This document shows, piece after piece, positions 17,152 to 24,329 of a stretch of DNA of 43,760 nucleotides. The stretch comes from JBALVT01 sp045110675 (GTDB lineage: Bacteria > Pseudomonadota > Gammaproteobacteria > Pseudomonadales > Halieaceae). Where the stretch lies: positions 1 to 43,760 of the forward strand of contig JBGCGJ010000035.1 of the NCBI GenBank assembly GCA_045110675.1, in the 5' to 3' direction. A program made the translations under genes and the position numbers. A model generated the notes under the pieces. That model was not told the DNA's origin and did no database searches. It saw only the letters and a list, made by a program, of their open reading frames with translations. The number at the start of each line of letters is the position of its first letter. The first letter of the stretch is position 1.

Positions 17152-18735
17152 TTAGTGCTCCCGAGTTGCTCGAAATTCCATATCGGGCCAACGCTCTTCC
17201 ATTAAGGTCAGATTCACTCGTGTTGGGGCCAGATAAGTCAAATGGCCACCGCCATCTATGGACAAATGCTCTGCGGCCTTTTTGCGAAATTCTTCAAGCT
17301 TGCGCGGATCATCGCAGTAAATCCAGCGAGCTGTGTAAACGCTCACTGGTTCGTAAATGGCTTCAACTTTGTACTCATCCTTCAGCCGATACGAGACTAC
17401 ATCGAACTGCAATTGGCCAACCGCACCCACCACTAAATCAGTGTTACTAATAGGAGCGAACACCTGGGTGGAACCCTCCTCGGAAAGTTGCTGTAAACCC
17501 TTTTGCAACTGCTTGGACTTCATCGGGTCTGTGAGGCGAATGCGGCGAAACAATTCTGGTGCAAAATGCGGTATGCCAGTGAACTGAAGATCTTCACCCT
17601 CAGTGAAGGTATCGCCGATTTGAATCGTACCGTGGTTGTGCAAACCAATAATATCCCCCGAGACAGCCTCTTCAACCATCACCCGCTCACCGGCTTTAAA
17701 CGTGAGGGCATCGGCGATTTTGACATCCTTGCCGACCCGCACGTGATTCATTTTCATGCCCTTGGTATATCTGCCGGAACACACTCGTAGAAAGGCGATG
17801 CGATCTCGATGCCTGGGATCCATGTTGGCCTGAATTTTAAACACGAAGCCGCTAAATTTGTCTTCCTGAGAAGTTACGAGGCGCTGGCTCGCTTCACGAT
17901 CCAAAGGAGCGGGCGACCAAACCACGAAATCATCCAGCAGTTCTCGAACACCAAAGTTAGACAGTGCTGTGCCGAAAAAAACCGGGGATAACTTACCGGC
18001 AAGAAATAATTCCAAATCGAATTCATGGCTGGCTCCGCGCACTAACTCGATCTCTTCGACAAAGTCATCGTACTCGTCTCCGAGCAGTGCTTTTGCTTCA
18101 CCGCTGGCCAAACCGTTAATGCGAATATCATCAGGTAAGACACTTCCCTGTCCCGGGGTGAACTGATGAATGACATCCGTGTAGAGGTTGTAGACGCCCT
18201 TAAACTCTTTGCCCATACCTATAGGCCAGTTTATCGGAGCACCCTGTATATCCAAAACCGACTCGATCTCGTCTAACAAATCTATCGGGTCGCGAATATC
18301 TCTATCCATCTTGTTGACAAAGGAAAGTATCGGCGTGTCACGCAGCCGGCATACGTTCATCAATTTGATGGTACGTTGTTCGACGCCCTTCGCGCCATCG
18401 ATGACCATCAACGCGCTATCTACAGCGGTTAAGGTGCGATAGGTATCCTCAGAAAAGTCCTCGTGGCCCGGCGTATCGAGCAGGTTCACAACACATTCAC
18501 GGTAGGGAAACTGCATAACGGAAGAGGTGACTGAAATACCTCTTTCCTGCTCCATACTCATCCAGTCAGAGGTCGCGTGCGGGCCTTTTTTACCCTTAAC
18601 AGTACCGGCCACCTGTATAGCATTTCCCAATAGCAACAGTTTCTCCGTGATCGTGGTTTTACCCGCATCCGGGTGCGAGATGATAGCAAAGGTTCTACGT
18701 TGTTGAATTTGTTGGACTAAATTACGATCTGACAC
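17152..18735 (-). CDS. prfC: Peptide chain release factor 3
   Basis: RF3 is the translational GTPase that recycles RF1/RF2 after peptide release. The 527-residue length is normal. GTPase motifs are intact: the P-loop SHPDAGKTT, DTPGHEDFSEDTYR for G3, and NKMDR for G4. Domains II and III follow, including the RIRLTDPMKSKQLQKGLQQL segment. ATG at 18735 is preceded by GAGGTTTCA. It is single on the minus strand, with no partner. Confidence 0.97.
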   Translation of the reverse strand: MSDRNLVQQIQQRRTFAIISHPDAGKTTITEKLLLLGNAIQVAGTVKGKKGPHATSDWMSMEQERGISVTSSVMQFPYRECVVNLLDTPGHEDFSEDTYRTLTAVDSALMVIDGAKGVEQRTIKLMNVCRLRDTPILSFVNKMDRDIRDPIDLLDEIESVLDIQGAPINWPIGMGKEFKGVYNLYTDVIHQFTPGQGSVLPDDIRINGLASGEAKALLGDEYDDFVEEIELVRGASHEFDLELFLAGKLSPVFFGTALSNFGVRELLDDFVVWSPAPLDREASQRLVTSQEDKFSGFVFKIQANMDPRHRDRIAFLRVCSGRYTKGMKMNHVRVGKDVKIADALTFKAGERVMVEEAVSGDIIGLHNHGTIQIGDTFTEGEDLQFTGIPHFAPELFRRIRLTDPMKSKQLQKGLQQLSEEGSTQVFAPISNTDLVVGAVGQLQFDVVSYRLKDEYKVEAIYEPVSVYTARWIYCDDPRKLEEFRKKAAEHLSIDGGGHLTYLAPTRVNLTLMEERWPDMEFRATREH

Positions 18736-18906
18736 AGTGAAACCTCTAATGTATAGCCTAACTCATACCCTGTGGTAAAAGTGTCTTTTCCGTTGAATTG
18801 GAAAAGCGCGGCATTTTACCTCAATCTAAATCCTTAAGCCCTGACTAATGTAAATAATCCGATATTTCAAAGGAAAGCGAGTGGGAATGAACAACTCAAC
18901 AAAAAA

Positions 18907-18930
18907 GAATGGCGGCAATAGCCGCCATTC
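18907..18930 (-). terminator. Rho-independent terminator of the cysteine-rich gene pair
   Basis: GAATGGCGGC (18907-18916) and GCCGCCATTC (18921-18930) form a perfect 10-bp, GC-rich stem with an AATA loop. On the minus strand it is followed by TTTTTT (18906-18901). It lies 55 bases beyond the stop of the 18985-20289 gene. Confidence 0.88.
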
Positions 18931-18984
18931 CTACAAGATCAGCAAGCTACAAAGCTTGCGCAATAGTGGAAGCGTTCTACTCAA

Positions 18985-20289
18985 TCAGTTTTCAATCAGG
19001 CTTTCTTCCTTGTAGACCTCGGTATACACCTCTCCATATTCACCGATCTCAAATCCGGCACCGACTCCGCCGGTGATACTGATGCCGACAAAATGAGGCT
19101 GATTGCTGCCATCTGAACGTTTAGGTGTGTAGTAGTCCGACCATATTCCAGCGCCTCCGCCAGCCACTCCAGCTGAAACCGCCCCAACATAGCCCTGTGC
19201 AGCACCGGATTTAAACGCGCCTTTCCATATCCCAATGGTTACACCTCCATCCCCACCGGCCGAAAGCCCTTTGCTATTCGTATAACTTCGGTATCTCTTT
19301 ATCTTCATCTCACTGAAGTCCAGGGCAATACCCCACTCCCAACTGGCGCCTATACCCAGCGAAACATCCACGACATGCCCCAAAGAAATAGAGAACTGCC
19401 GTCCCGCATTACCAACAGTACTAGCCGAACCACCAGGCTTACTTAACAGGCTCTTGAGGTCATCATACTCATCAAATCCGACGACAATGTCATAGGCATC
19501 TTGCAGCCTGCTGTCCTTGACCGCTTTCTTGAATCGCTTCATCTTTTTCTTGGTCGACTTGTTTTTCTTGGACATCGCTTTACCCAGGTCACGCAGCGCC
19601 ACAATAACGGCCTTGTTCTCTTCTGAATCAATAATATCCTTGCCGTACTGTTTTAAATTAAATGGGATACCGCAGTACTTCCTGTGCTTTAACCCCGCTA
19701 CGTTCCCAAGCCTATCAAGCACACTTACAGGGTTGGATTTATGCAGTGTTAAGCCTTTGTTACAACGGTAGGGTTTCTCTACCTTGCAGTAACCACTGTC
19801 CAAACCCGCAACATGCTTACGCTTTGTTTTCTTGGGGCAGGAGTGGCAGCTACCCTTATACTTGAACTGACCTTTTCCGCACTTGCTAACAAGAGTCCCG
19901 ATTTTTTTTGCTTTCGAATATTTGTTTTTACCAGGCTGTCTAAGCGTACAGGCTTTTTTGTGGTCCATTTTACGCGTAGGACTATAGCGGCTATAACCTC
20001 TTGGGCAGGAATAGCAGGCTTTGACACCCTTTACTTTCGAATAATGTAGATTCTTACCTTTGCACGAGTAGAGTCTATGTTTCTTAGCCTTAACCTCCAG
20101 ACACTGGTACTTTCCAATATGACCCCGGTATTTGCAGAGCCCTGGGAATTCCGCTACGCCGAGAGCCGGGTAATCTGACGCACTATGATGATCAGCCAAG
20201 ACTGGCAAACTCAGCGCGGTAACCACGAATAAGAATATCGAGGCAAAAAACACCCTCAAACGTTTATCACTCTCATATACAGTTTTCAT
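18985..20289 (-). CDS. Secreted cysteine-rich protein with glycine-rich beta C-terminal half (function unknown)
   Basis: I do not recognise a named family. The 434-residue protein has a signal peptide (hydrophobic 13-31, likely cut after LPVLA). All 12 cysteines fall in residues 52-206. C76, 92, 95, 114, 137, 148, 151 and 168 form two consecutive four-cysteine units, C-x(10-15)-CxxCP-x(15-17)-C. The same module ends the product of the upstream gene, with identical strings SPTRKM and HVAGLDSGYCKV. Residues 220-285 are charged and helical. Residues 296-430 are Cys-free, Gly-rich and of alternating polarity, suggesting a beta sheet or barrel. AAGGA precedes the ATG. It is probably cotranscribed with the gene 45 bases upstream. 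Confidence 0.8.
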   Translation of the reverse strand: MKTVYESDKRLRVFFASIFLFVVTALSLPVLADHHSASDYPALGVAEFPGLCKYRGHIGKYQCLEVKAKKHRLYSCKGKNLHYSKVKGVKACYSCPRGYSRYSPTRKMDHKKACTLRQPGKNKYSKAKKIGTLVSKCGKGQFKYKGSCHSCPKKTKRKHVAGLDSGYCKVEKPYRCNKGLTLHKSNPVSVLDRLGNVAGLKHRKYCGIPFNLKQYGKDIIDSEENKAVIVALRDLGKAMSKKNKSTKKKMKRFKKAVKDSRLQDAYDIVVGFDEYDDLKSLLSKPGGSASTVGNAGRQFSISLGHVVDVSLGIGASWEWGIALDFSEMKIKRYRSYTNSKGLSAGGDGGVTIGIWKGAFKSGAAQGYVGAVSAGVAGGGAGIWSDYYTPKRSDGSNQPHFVGISITGGVGAGFEIGEYGEVYTEVYKEESLIEN

Positions 20290-20334
20290 AATTTTTTCCT
20301 TCTTGTAGTTATTTGAATGCTCACTTTGAAGTAT

Positions 20335-21387
20335 CTAGTTCAGAACTTTGCAATAGCCACTGTCGAGACCAGCAACATGCATGCGTTTAGTACCTTCGGG
20401 ACAAGCCTTGCAATACCCCTTATGCTTAAATTGCCTTTTTGGACAGCCATTGGCTTGCCACTTGTACCTGGCTTTCACCTTCTTAGTCCCAATACCACGT
20501 TGAGTACACGCCTTGGGGTGTGTCATTTTTCGTGTCGGGCTAAAACGCCGGTAGTTAGTAGGGCACGAATAGCAGCTGCCACCAGAGAGGTAAATTTGTT
20601 TACCCGCACAGCCTTTTTTGGCTTTGCCGAGCTTAAATGCAGCGACTTTACTGGGCGCTTCTTCTTCGTAGTCCTCATCGCCATAGTCCTCCTCGTCATA
20701 GTCCTCCTCGTCATAGTCTTCATCTGAATATTCTTCGCCGTCTTCGTATTCTGCTTCGTCCTCGTAAACTTCTTCTTCATCTTCGTAACTGGATTCGTCT
20801 TCTGAATAATCATCTTCATACTCTGGGTACTCTTCGTCATCCGCGTATTCTTCTTCGTAATAGTCTTCTTCAGGTGAAGGTTTTGGCTTTGGGTTCCTGC
20901 CGGATTTTTCGCGATCGAACCGAGCCTGATCATCAATGCGCGTTGGAACAAGCGCGAAGCTCACAGGCCCAAACATACCGGCAACTTTCACATTCAAGTT
21001 GCCATTGGTGGCAAGCGTCGCTGTAAAATGTCCCATTAGCGGCAGATCTTGCCCTGTGTACTGACCTGTATCGGCTCTGCGCCACTCTTTCGAAACCACC
21101 ATCAAGGGTTCAATTTTCAAGACAAAAAGATGCACCCAGGGATCAATTGCATAAGCTCTACCGCCTTCAATACGAATACGTTTTCGATTTGAACTAATCA
21201 TCCACTCGCCATCTATAGGGAGTTTCTCGGTAACAGGAACATCCGAGGACCAGGGCAGGAATGCCGGAATCTGGGGGATTTGACCGCCCAAGGGATTTGC
21301 CTGTGCGAGCGATACGCAGCAACTGAAAAGAATCGCACCAAGCGCGAAGGAATTTCGCATGAGTGGAAGTACTGTCTGATTATTCAT
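20335..21387 (-). CDS. Secreted protein: beta domain, Asp/Glu/Tyr-rich linker and cysteine-rich module (function unknown)
   Basis: This 350-residue protein has a signal peptide ending near SLAQA (residue 30). Residues of about 57-148 look like a small beta-barrel (IDGEWMISSNRKRIRIEGG; DLPLMGHFTATLATNGNL). Residues 173-243 are almost wholly Asp, Glu and Tyr. Residues 260-346 carry the same eight-cysteine module as the downstream gene (C260, 272, 275, 294, 315, 326, 329, 346). With Cys only in the exported part and an even number, disulfides are likely. The acidic tract may bind calcium or a basic surface (inference). A strong GAGGA site precedes the ATG at 21387. It is first in a probable two-gene operon. 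Confidence 0.8.
   Translation of the reverse strand: MNNQTVLPLMRNSFALGAILFSCCVSLAQANPLGGQIPQIPAFLPWSSDVPVTEKLPIDGEWMISSNRKRIRIEGGRAYAIDPWVHLFVLKIEPLMVVSKEWRRADTGQYTGQDLPLMGHFTATLATNGNLNVKVAGMFGPVSFALVPTRIDDQARFDREKSGRNPKPKPSPEEDYYEEEYADDEEYPEYEDDYSEDESSYEDEEEVYEDEAEYEDGEEYSDEDYDEEDYDEEDYGDEDYEEEAPSKVAAFKLGKAKKGCAGKQIYLSGGSCYSCPTNYRRFSPTRKMTHPKACTQRGIGTKKVKARYKWQANGCPKRQFKHKGYCKACPEGTKRMHVAGLDSGYCKVLN
20671..20730 (-). repeat. Four tandem 15-bp units within the acidic tract
   Basis: Units start at 20671, 20686, 20701 and 20716; the second and third are identical (plus strand gtcctcctcgtcata). On the minus strand they encode YSDED, YDEED, YDEED and YGDED. The surrounding 20640-20870 is also GA/TC-biased low-complexity sequence encoding Asp, Glu and Tyr, prone to slippage in 15-bp steps that keep the frame. 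Confidence 0.85.
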
Positions 21388-21492
21388 TATTTTTCCTCGT
21401 TATACCCAATGCCTGTTCCAAACCAAATATTGATTTCAGGCTCCACAATTAATCTGTATAAGTTATTGTGACGACACTCCCGCAGTATTTGC

Positions 21493-21510
21493 ATGGGGTA
21501 TGTACCCCAT
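21493..21510. promoter_or_regulatory. 18-bp inverted repeat between the cysteine-rich operon and regB
   Basis: ATGGGGTA-TG-TACCCCAT has perfect 8-bp arms around a 2-base centre. It lies about 105 bases upstream of the cysteine-rich operon start and 62 bases upstream of the preferred regB start. Such symmetry suggests a dimeric regulator's operator; no known consensus is recognised. The alternative regB ATG at 21500 lies inside it. Confidence 0.5.
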
Positions 21511-21571
21511 CTCAATTACCGGGCTAGTTGATATTGCTAGGCAGATTGAAATCGGTAGATATAATGGATCT

Positions 21572-22867
21572 ATGAACACAACGGCACCGAAATCGCCAAA
21601 TCGCTTCAACCCATCCGCTGACAATCTCCGAAGTTTGCTCACAATGCGCAGTGTCGCGCTGTTGGGACAAACAGGAGTAATGGTGTATGTATGGGGCAGC
21701 AGCAGCGGCGAAATGGAAATTACCGGCTTGAGCATTAGCATCGGGGTACTGGCGCTGATAACAGCTGCAAGCTTTTGGCGCTGTAAAAGCTACTGGCCCA
21801 TCACGGACCAGGAGTTTTTCGCTCAGCTATTAATCGACGTCATGGGCTGGACGAGCCTGATGTATTTCAGTGGCGGTGCCAACAATCCCTTTGTTTCGTA
21901 TTACATCGTGCCATTAGTCGTATCTGCAGCTGTGTTGCCCTGGCGCTATACCTGGCTTATAACGGGTTCTTCCTTGGTGACCTACAGCCTTCTGCTTTAC
22001 TACTACCTGCCATTCCCACTGTTTACCCCACATGCGAACATGAATATGGGCTCCGGAATCAACGTGCACATACTCGGAATGTGGTTCAATTTTTTGTTTA
22101 GCGCCGGACTCATCACCTATTTTGTGGTCCGCATGGCCGGCACACTAAGAGCTCAGGAACGCGAAGCTGTGGCGCGCAAGGAAGATAGCCTGCGCAACGA
22201 CCAGATTATGGCTGTAGCAGGACTTGCCGCCGGCACCGCACATGAATTTGGAACCCCTTTGTCCACCATCAGCGTGCTCTTGGAGGAATTACTCGAAGAC
22301 CAAAGTGTCACAGACGCAGTCAAAAAAGACTGCGCCGTTATGCAAACACAACTGGGACATTGCAAAGCGATACTCCAGGATCTCTCTCGAACAGCGCAAC
22401 TGAGTTCCACAGACGAAAAACAAACTCTGATCTTGAAGGATTGGGTATCGGGTGCACTCAAACGCTGGGCGGTGCGCAGACCACAAGTGGTTTACACCTT
22501 AAGGTGCAACAATCCAGATACACCACCAACCGTCGAAATCGACCTCACCCTTACCCAGGCCCTGGAGAATCTGTTGAATAATGCAACCAATGCCGCGGGC
22601 GAAGGGCTCGAAGTCGAACTGTCCTGGGCTCAGGGTTGGGCACATATTTCAGTGATCGACCACGGTCCGGGTGTACCTCCTGAACTGCTGCAGAAGCTAG
22701 GAAAACCGGTGGTCCATGCAAGTGATAGCGGACTAGGGTTGGGCTTATTGCTAAGCCACGCCACTGTGGAACGCTACGGCGGCAACATTGAACTTCGCAA
22801 CGGTCCAGAAGGTGGCACAATCGCGACGCTCAGTATTCCAATTCAGTCGACGGAGCAAGACGCATGA
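21572..22867 (+). CDS. regB: RegB/PrrB-type redox-responsive sensor histidine kinase
   Basis: From ATG 21572 the protein is 431 residues. Six membrane segments fill about residues 25-190. Between them lies SGGANNPF, the RegB quinone-sensing motif GGxxNPF. The H-box is AGTAHEFGTPLSTI with the phosphorylated His at 224. A cysteine exactly 40 residues later (C264, GHCKAILQDL) occupies the position of the redox-active Cys of Rhodobacter RegB. An HATPase domain follows (LENLLNNATNAA; DHGPGVP; GLGLGLLLSHATVE). An upstream ATG (21500) would add 24 residues; the shorter start aligns better with RegB. Stop and regA start overlap as ATGA. Confidence 0.9.
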   Translation: MNTTAPKSPNRFNPSADNLRSLLTMRSVALLGQTGVMVYVWGSSSGEMEITGLSISIGVLALITAASFWRCKSYWPITDQEFFAQLLIDVMGWTSLMYFSGGANNPFVSYYIVPLVVSAAVLPWRYTWLITGSSLVTYSLLLYYYLPFPLFTPHANMNMGSGINVHILGMWFNFLFSAGLITYFVVRMAGTLRAQEREAVARKEDSLRNDQIMAVAGLAAGTAHEFGTPLSTISVLLEELLEDQSVTDAVKKDCAVMQTQLGHCKAILQDLSRTAQLSSTDEKQTLILKDWVSGALKRWAVRRPQVVYTLRCNNPDTPPTVEIDLTLTQALENLLNNATNAAGEGLEVELSWAQGWAHISVIDHGPGVPPELLQKLGKPVVHASDSGLGLGLLLSHATVERYGGNIELRNGPEGGTIATLSIPIQSTEQDA

Positions 22868-23400
22868 GCACGCCCGGTATCCGGATACTTCTGGTGGACG
22901 ACGATATGACGTTTACTGAGGTCATGAGCAGGGGGTTCACGCGCAGGGGGTTTGAGGTACGAGCCTGCAATGATGCCACAACCGCAATTGCGATCGCTCA
23001 ACAGTGGCAGCCCGAGCGCATTCTTTTGGATTTGAACATGCCGGATAAGTCTGGCCTGGTAATACTTCCAGACTTACTGACAGCGGCACCTGAAACCGCG
23101 CTTGTGGTGCTTACCGGATATTCCAGCATTGCCACCGCAGTGGAGGCCACAAAGGCAGGAGCGCTTAATTACCTGTGCAAGCCCGCCACCATCGAAGATA
23201 TTCTGCGTTGCTTTGATGGGGAGGGGGAGTCTGCCAAAGCGATACCCGCTGAACCCCTATCGGTTGATCGACTGGAGTGGGAACACATACAAAAAGTACT
23301 TCAGGACAATGACGGCAATATTTCAGCGGCGGCCCGAGCGCTGAACATGCATCGGCGCACCTTGCAACGCAAGCTCCAGAAACGGCCGGTTCGTCACTAA
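22864..23400 (+). CDS. regA: RegA/PrrA-type response regulator
   Basis: The 178-residue protein has a receiver domain (VDDD at 11-14, phospho-acceptor D56 in LLDLNMPDKSG, T84 and K106) and a C-terminal Fis-type helix-turn-helix, NISAAARALNMHRRTLQRKL. This is the compact RegA/PrrA/ActR layout with no output domain other than the Fis-like HTH. It starts inside the regB stop (ATGA), so the pair is translationally coupled. In other proteobacteria the system switches respiratory and redox-dependent genes. Its TAA overlaps the stop of convergent lipB (23397-23400). Confidence 0.92.
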   Translation: MSTPGIRILLVDDDMTFTEVMSRGFTRRGFEVRACNDATTAIAIAQQWQPERILLDLNMPDKSGLVILPDLLTAAPETALVVLTGYSSIATAVEATKAGALNYLCKPATIEDILRCFDGEGESAKAIPAEPLSVDRLEWEHIQKVLQDNDGNISAAARALNMHRRTLQRKLQKRPVRH

Positions 23401-24014
23401 ACGGAAACCCTCTGGCCAACCAATTCCAACAAGCGTTGCCCTATACTATCCATATCGACTGATTGCCCCCCGAGGCACTGTGTAACAGAGGTCACTTGCA
23501 AATTTTGAAAACCGCAGGGGTTGATCCTTTCGAAGGGTTCGAGATCCATATCGACATTCAGTGAGAGACCGTGATAACTACAACCCCTGCGGACTCGCAG
23601 CCCCAGTGCGGCAATTTTGCGACCTTCGACATAAACCCCGGGCGCATCCGGCCTACCGCATGCATCGATAGATAACTCAGCCAATAGATCGACAATACTG
23701 CCCTCAATCAAATCAACCAAAGCTCGCACTCCCCAATGATGGCGGCGCAAATTGATCATTAAATACAACACCCATTGACCGGGACCGTGGTAAGTCACTT
23801 GCCCACCACGATCTACCTGAATGACGGGAATATCTCCGGGCGCCAGCACATGTTCTGCTTTGCCTGCCAAGCCCTGTGTAAAAACTCGCGGGTGTTGAAG
23901 CAGCCACAGCTCATCCGGCGACTGCGGTGTGCGCGAATCCGTAAAATCTTTCATCGCCTGAAGTGTAGGTTCGTAGGGAACCAGGCCCAGTGATTTGTGA
24001 ATGACCTGTCCCAT
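23397..24014 (-). CDS. lipB: Octanoyltransferase LipB
   Basis: LipB moves the octanoyl group from acyl carrier protein onto lipoyl domains, the first step of lipoate synthesis. The 205-residue protein has the signatures RGGQVTYHGPGQ (69-80) and GRKIAALGLRVRRG, with catalytic Lys133 and Cys167 (NPCGF). The start at 24014 gives MGQVIHKSLG. It follows ybeD on the minus strand as in E. coli and Pseudomonas, but lipA does not follow; the space beyond the stop is taken by the convergent regA. Confidence 0.96.
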   Translation of the reverse strand: MGQVIHKSLGLVPYEPTLQAMKDFTDSRTPQSPDELWLLQHPRVFTQGLAGKAEHVLAPGDIPVIQVDRGGQVTYHGPGQWVLYLMINLRRHHWGVRALVDLIEGSIVDLLAELSIDACGRPDAPGVYVEGRKIAALGLRVRRGCSYHGLSLNVDMDLEPFERINPCGFQNLQVTSVTQCLGGQSVDMDSIGQRLLELVGQRVSV

Positions 24015-24022
24015 GGCGTGGG

Positions 24023-24292
24023 CTATATGACCATCTTCACAATGCCGGTAGCGAGCAGGCCTTTGTGCAGTGCATCAAGCTGGTCAACCCCGGTGGCAGT
24101 AATGGTGATAGTGATGGAACTGAAGGTTCCCTTACTGCTGACGTTGGTCGTTGCGGAACTGCGATCAAAGCCAGGCGAGAATTGTTCAAAAACTGAGAAA
24201 ATAATCGACTCGAAATCTTCACCGCTGCGACCGAGCACTTTAATCGGATACTCACAGGGAAATTCAATTTTCGGGGGTTCGGGTTCCGACAT
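24023..24292 (-). CDS. ybeD: YbeD/DUF493 family protein
   Basis: The 89-residue protein begins MSEPEPPKIEFPCEYPIKVL and matches the small ferredoxin-like-fold YbeD (UPF0250) family. The family's role is unproven; its conserved position between dacA and lipB suggests an allosteric or regulatory part in lipoate or envelope metabolism. The frame stays open upstream into the dacA gap, but the ATG at 24292 gives the family-length product. It is eight bases from lipB. Confidence 0.92.
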   Translation of the reverse strand: MSEPEPPKIEFPCEYPIKVLGRSGEDFESIIFSVFEQFSPGFDRSSATTNVSSKGTFSSITITITATGVDQLDALHKGLLATGIVKMVI

Positions 24293-24329
24293 TGAGAAAC
24301 GTCCAACTACTGGAAAGTGACAGTTCGAG

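Noticed and set aside
20640..20870. Possible CRISPR or minisatellite array
   Set aside because: The 15-bp units are contiguous, coding and in frame, with no spacers, so this is a protein repeat and not a CRISPR array.
20523..20951. Long open frames on both strands opposite or out of phase with the acidic tract
   Set aside because: They arise from the biased GA/TC repeat, which lacks stops in several frames; the Lys/Thr-rich or Arg/His-rich translations are artefacts.
18985..21387. Toxin-antitoxin or contact-dependent inhibition pair
   Set aside because: Both proteins have signal peptides and a shared module, with no immunity-like small protein, no toxin-domain motif and no delivery domain visible.
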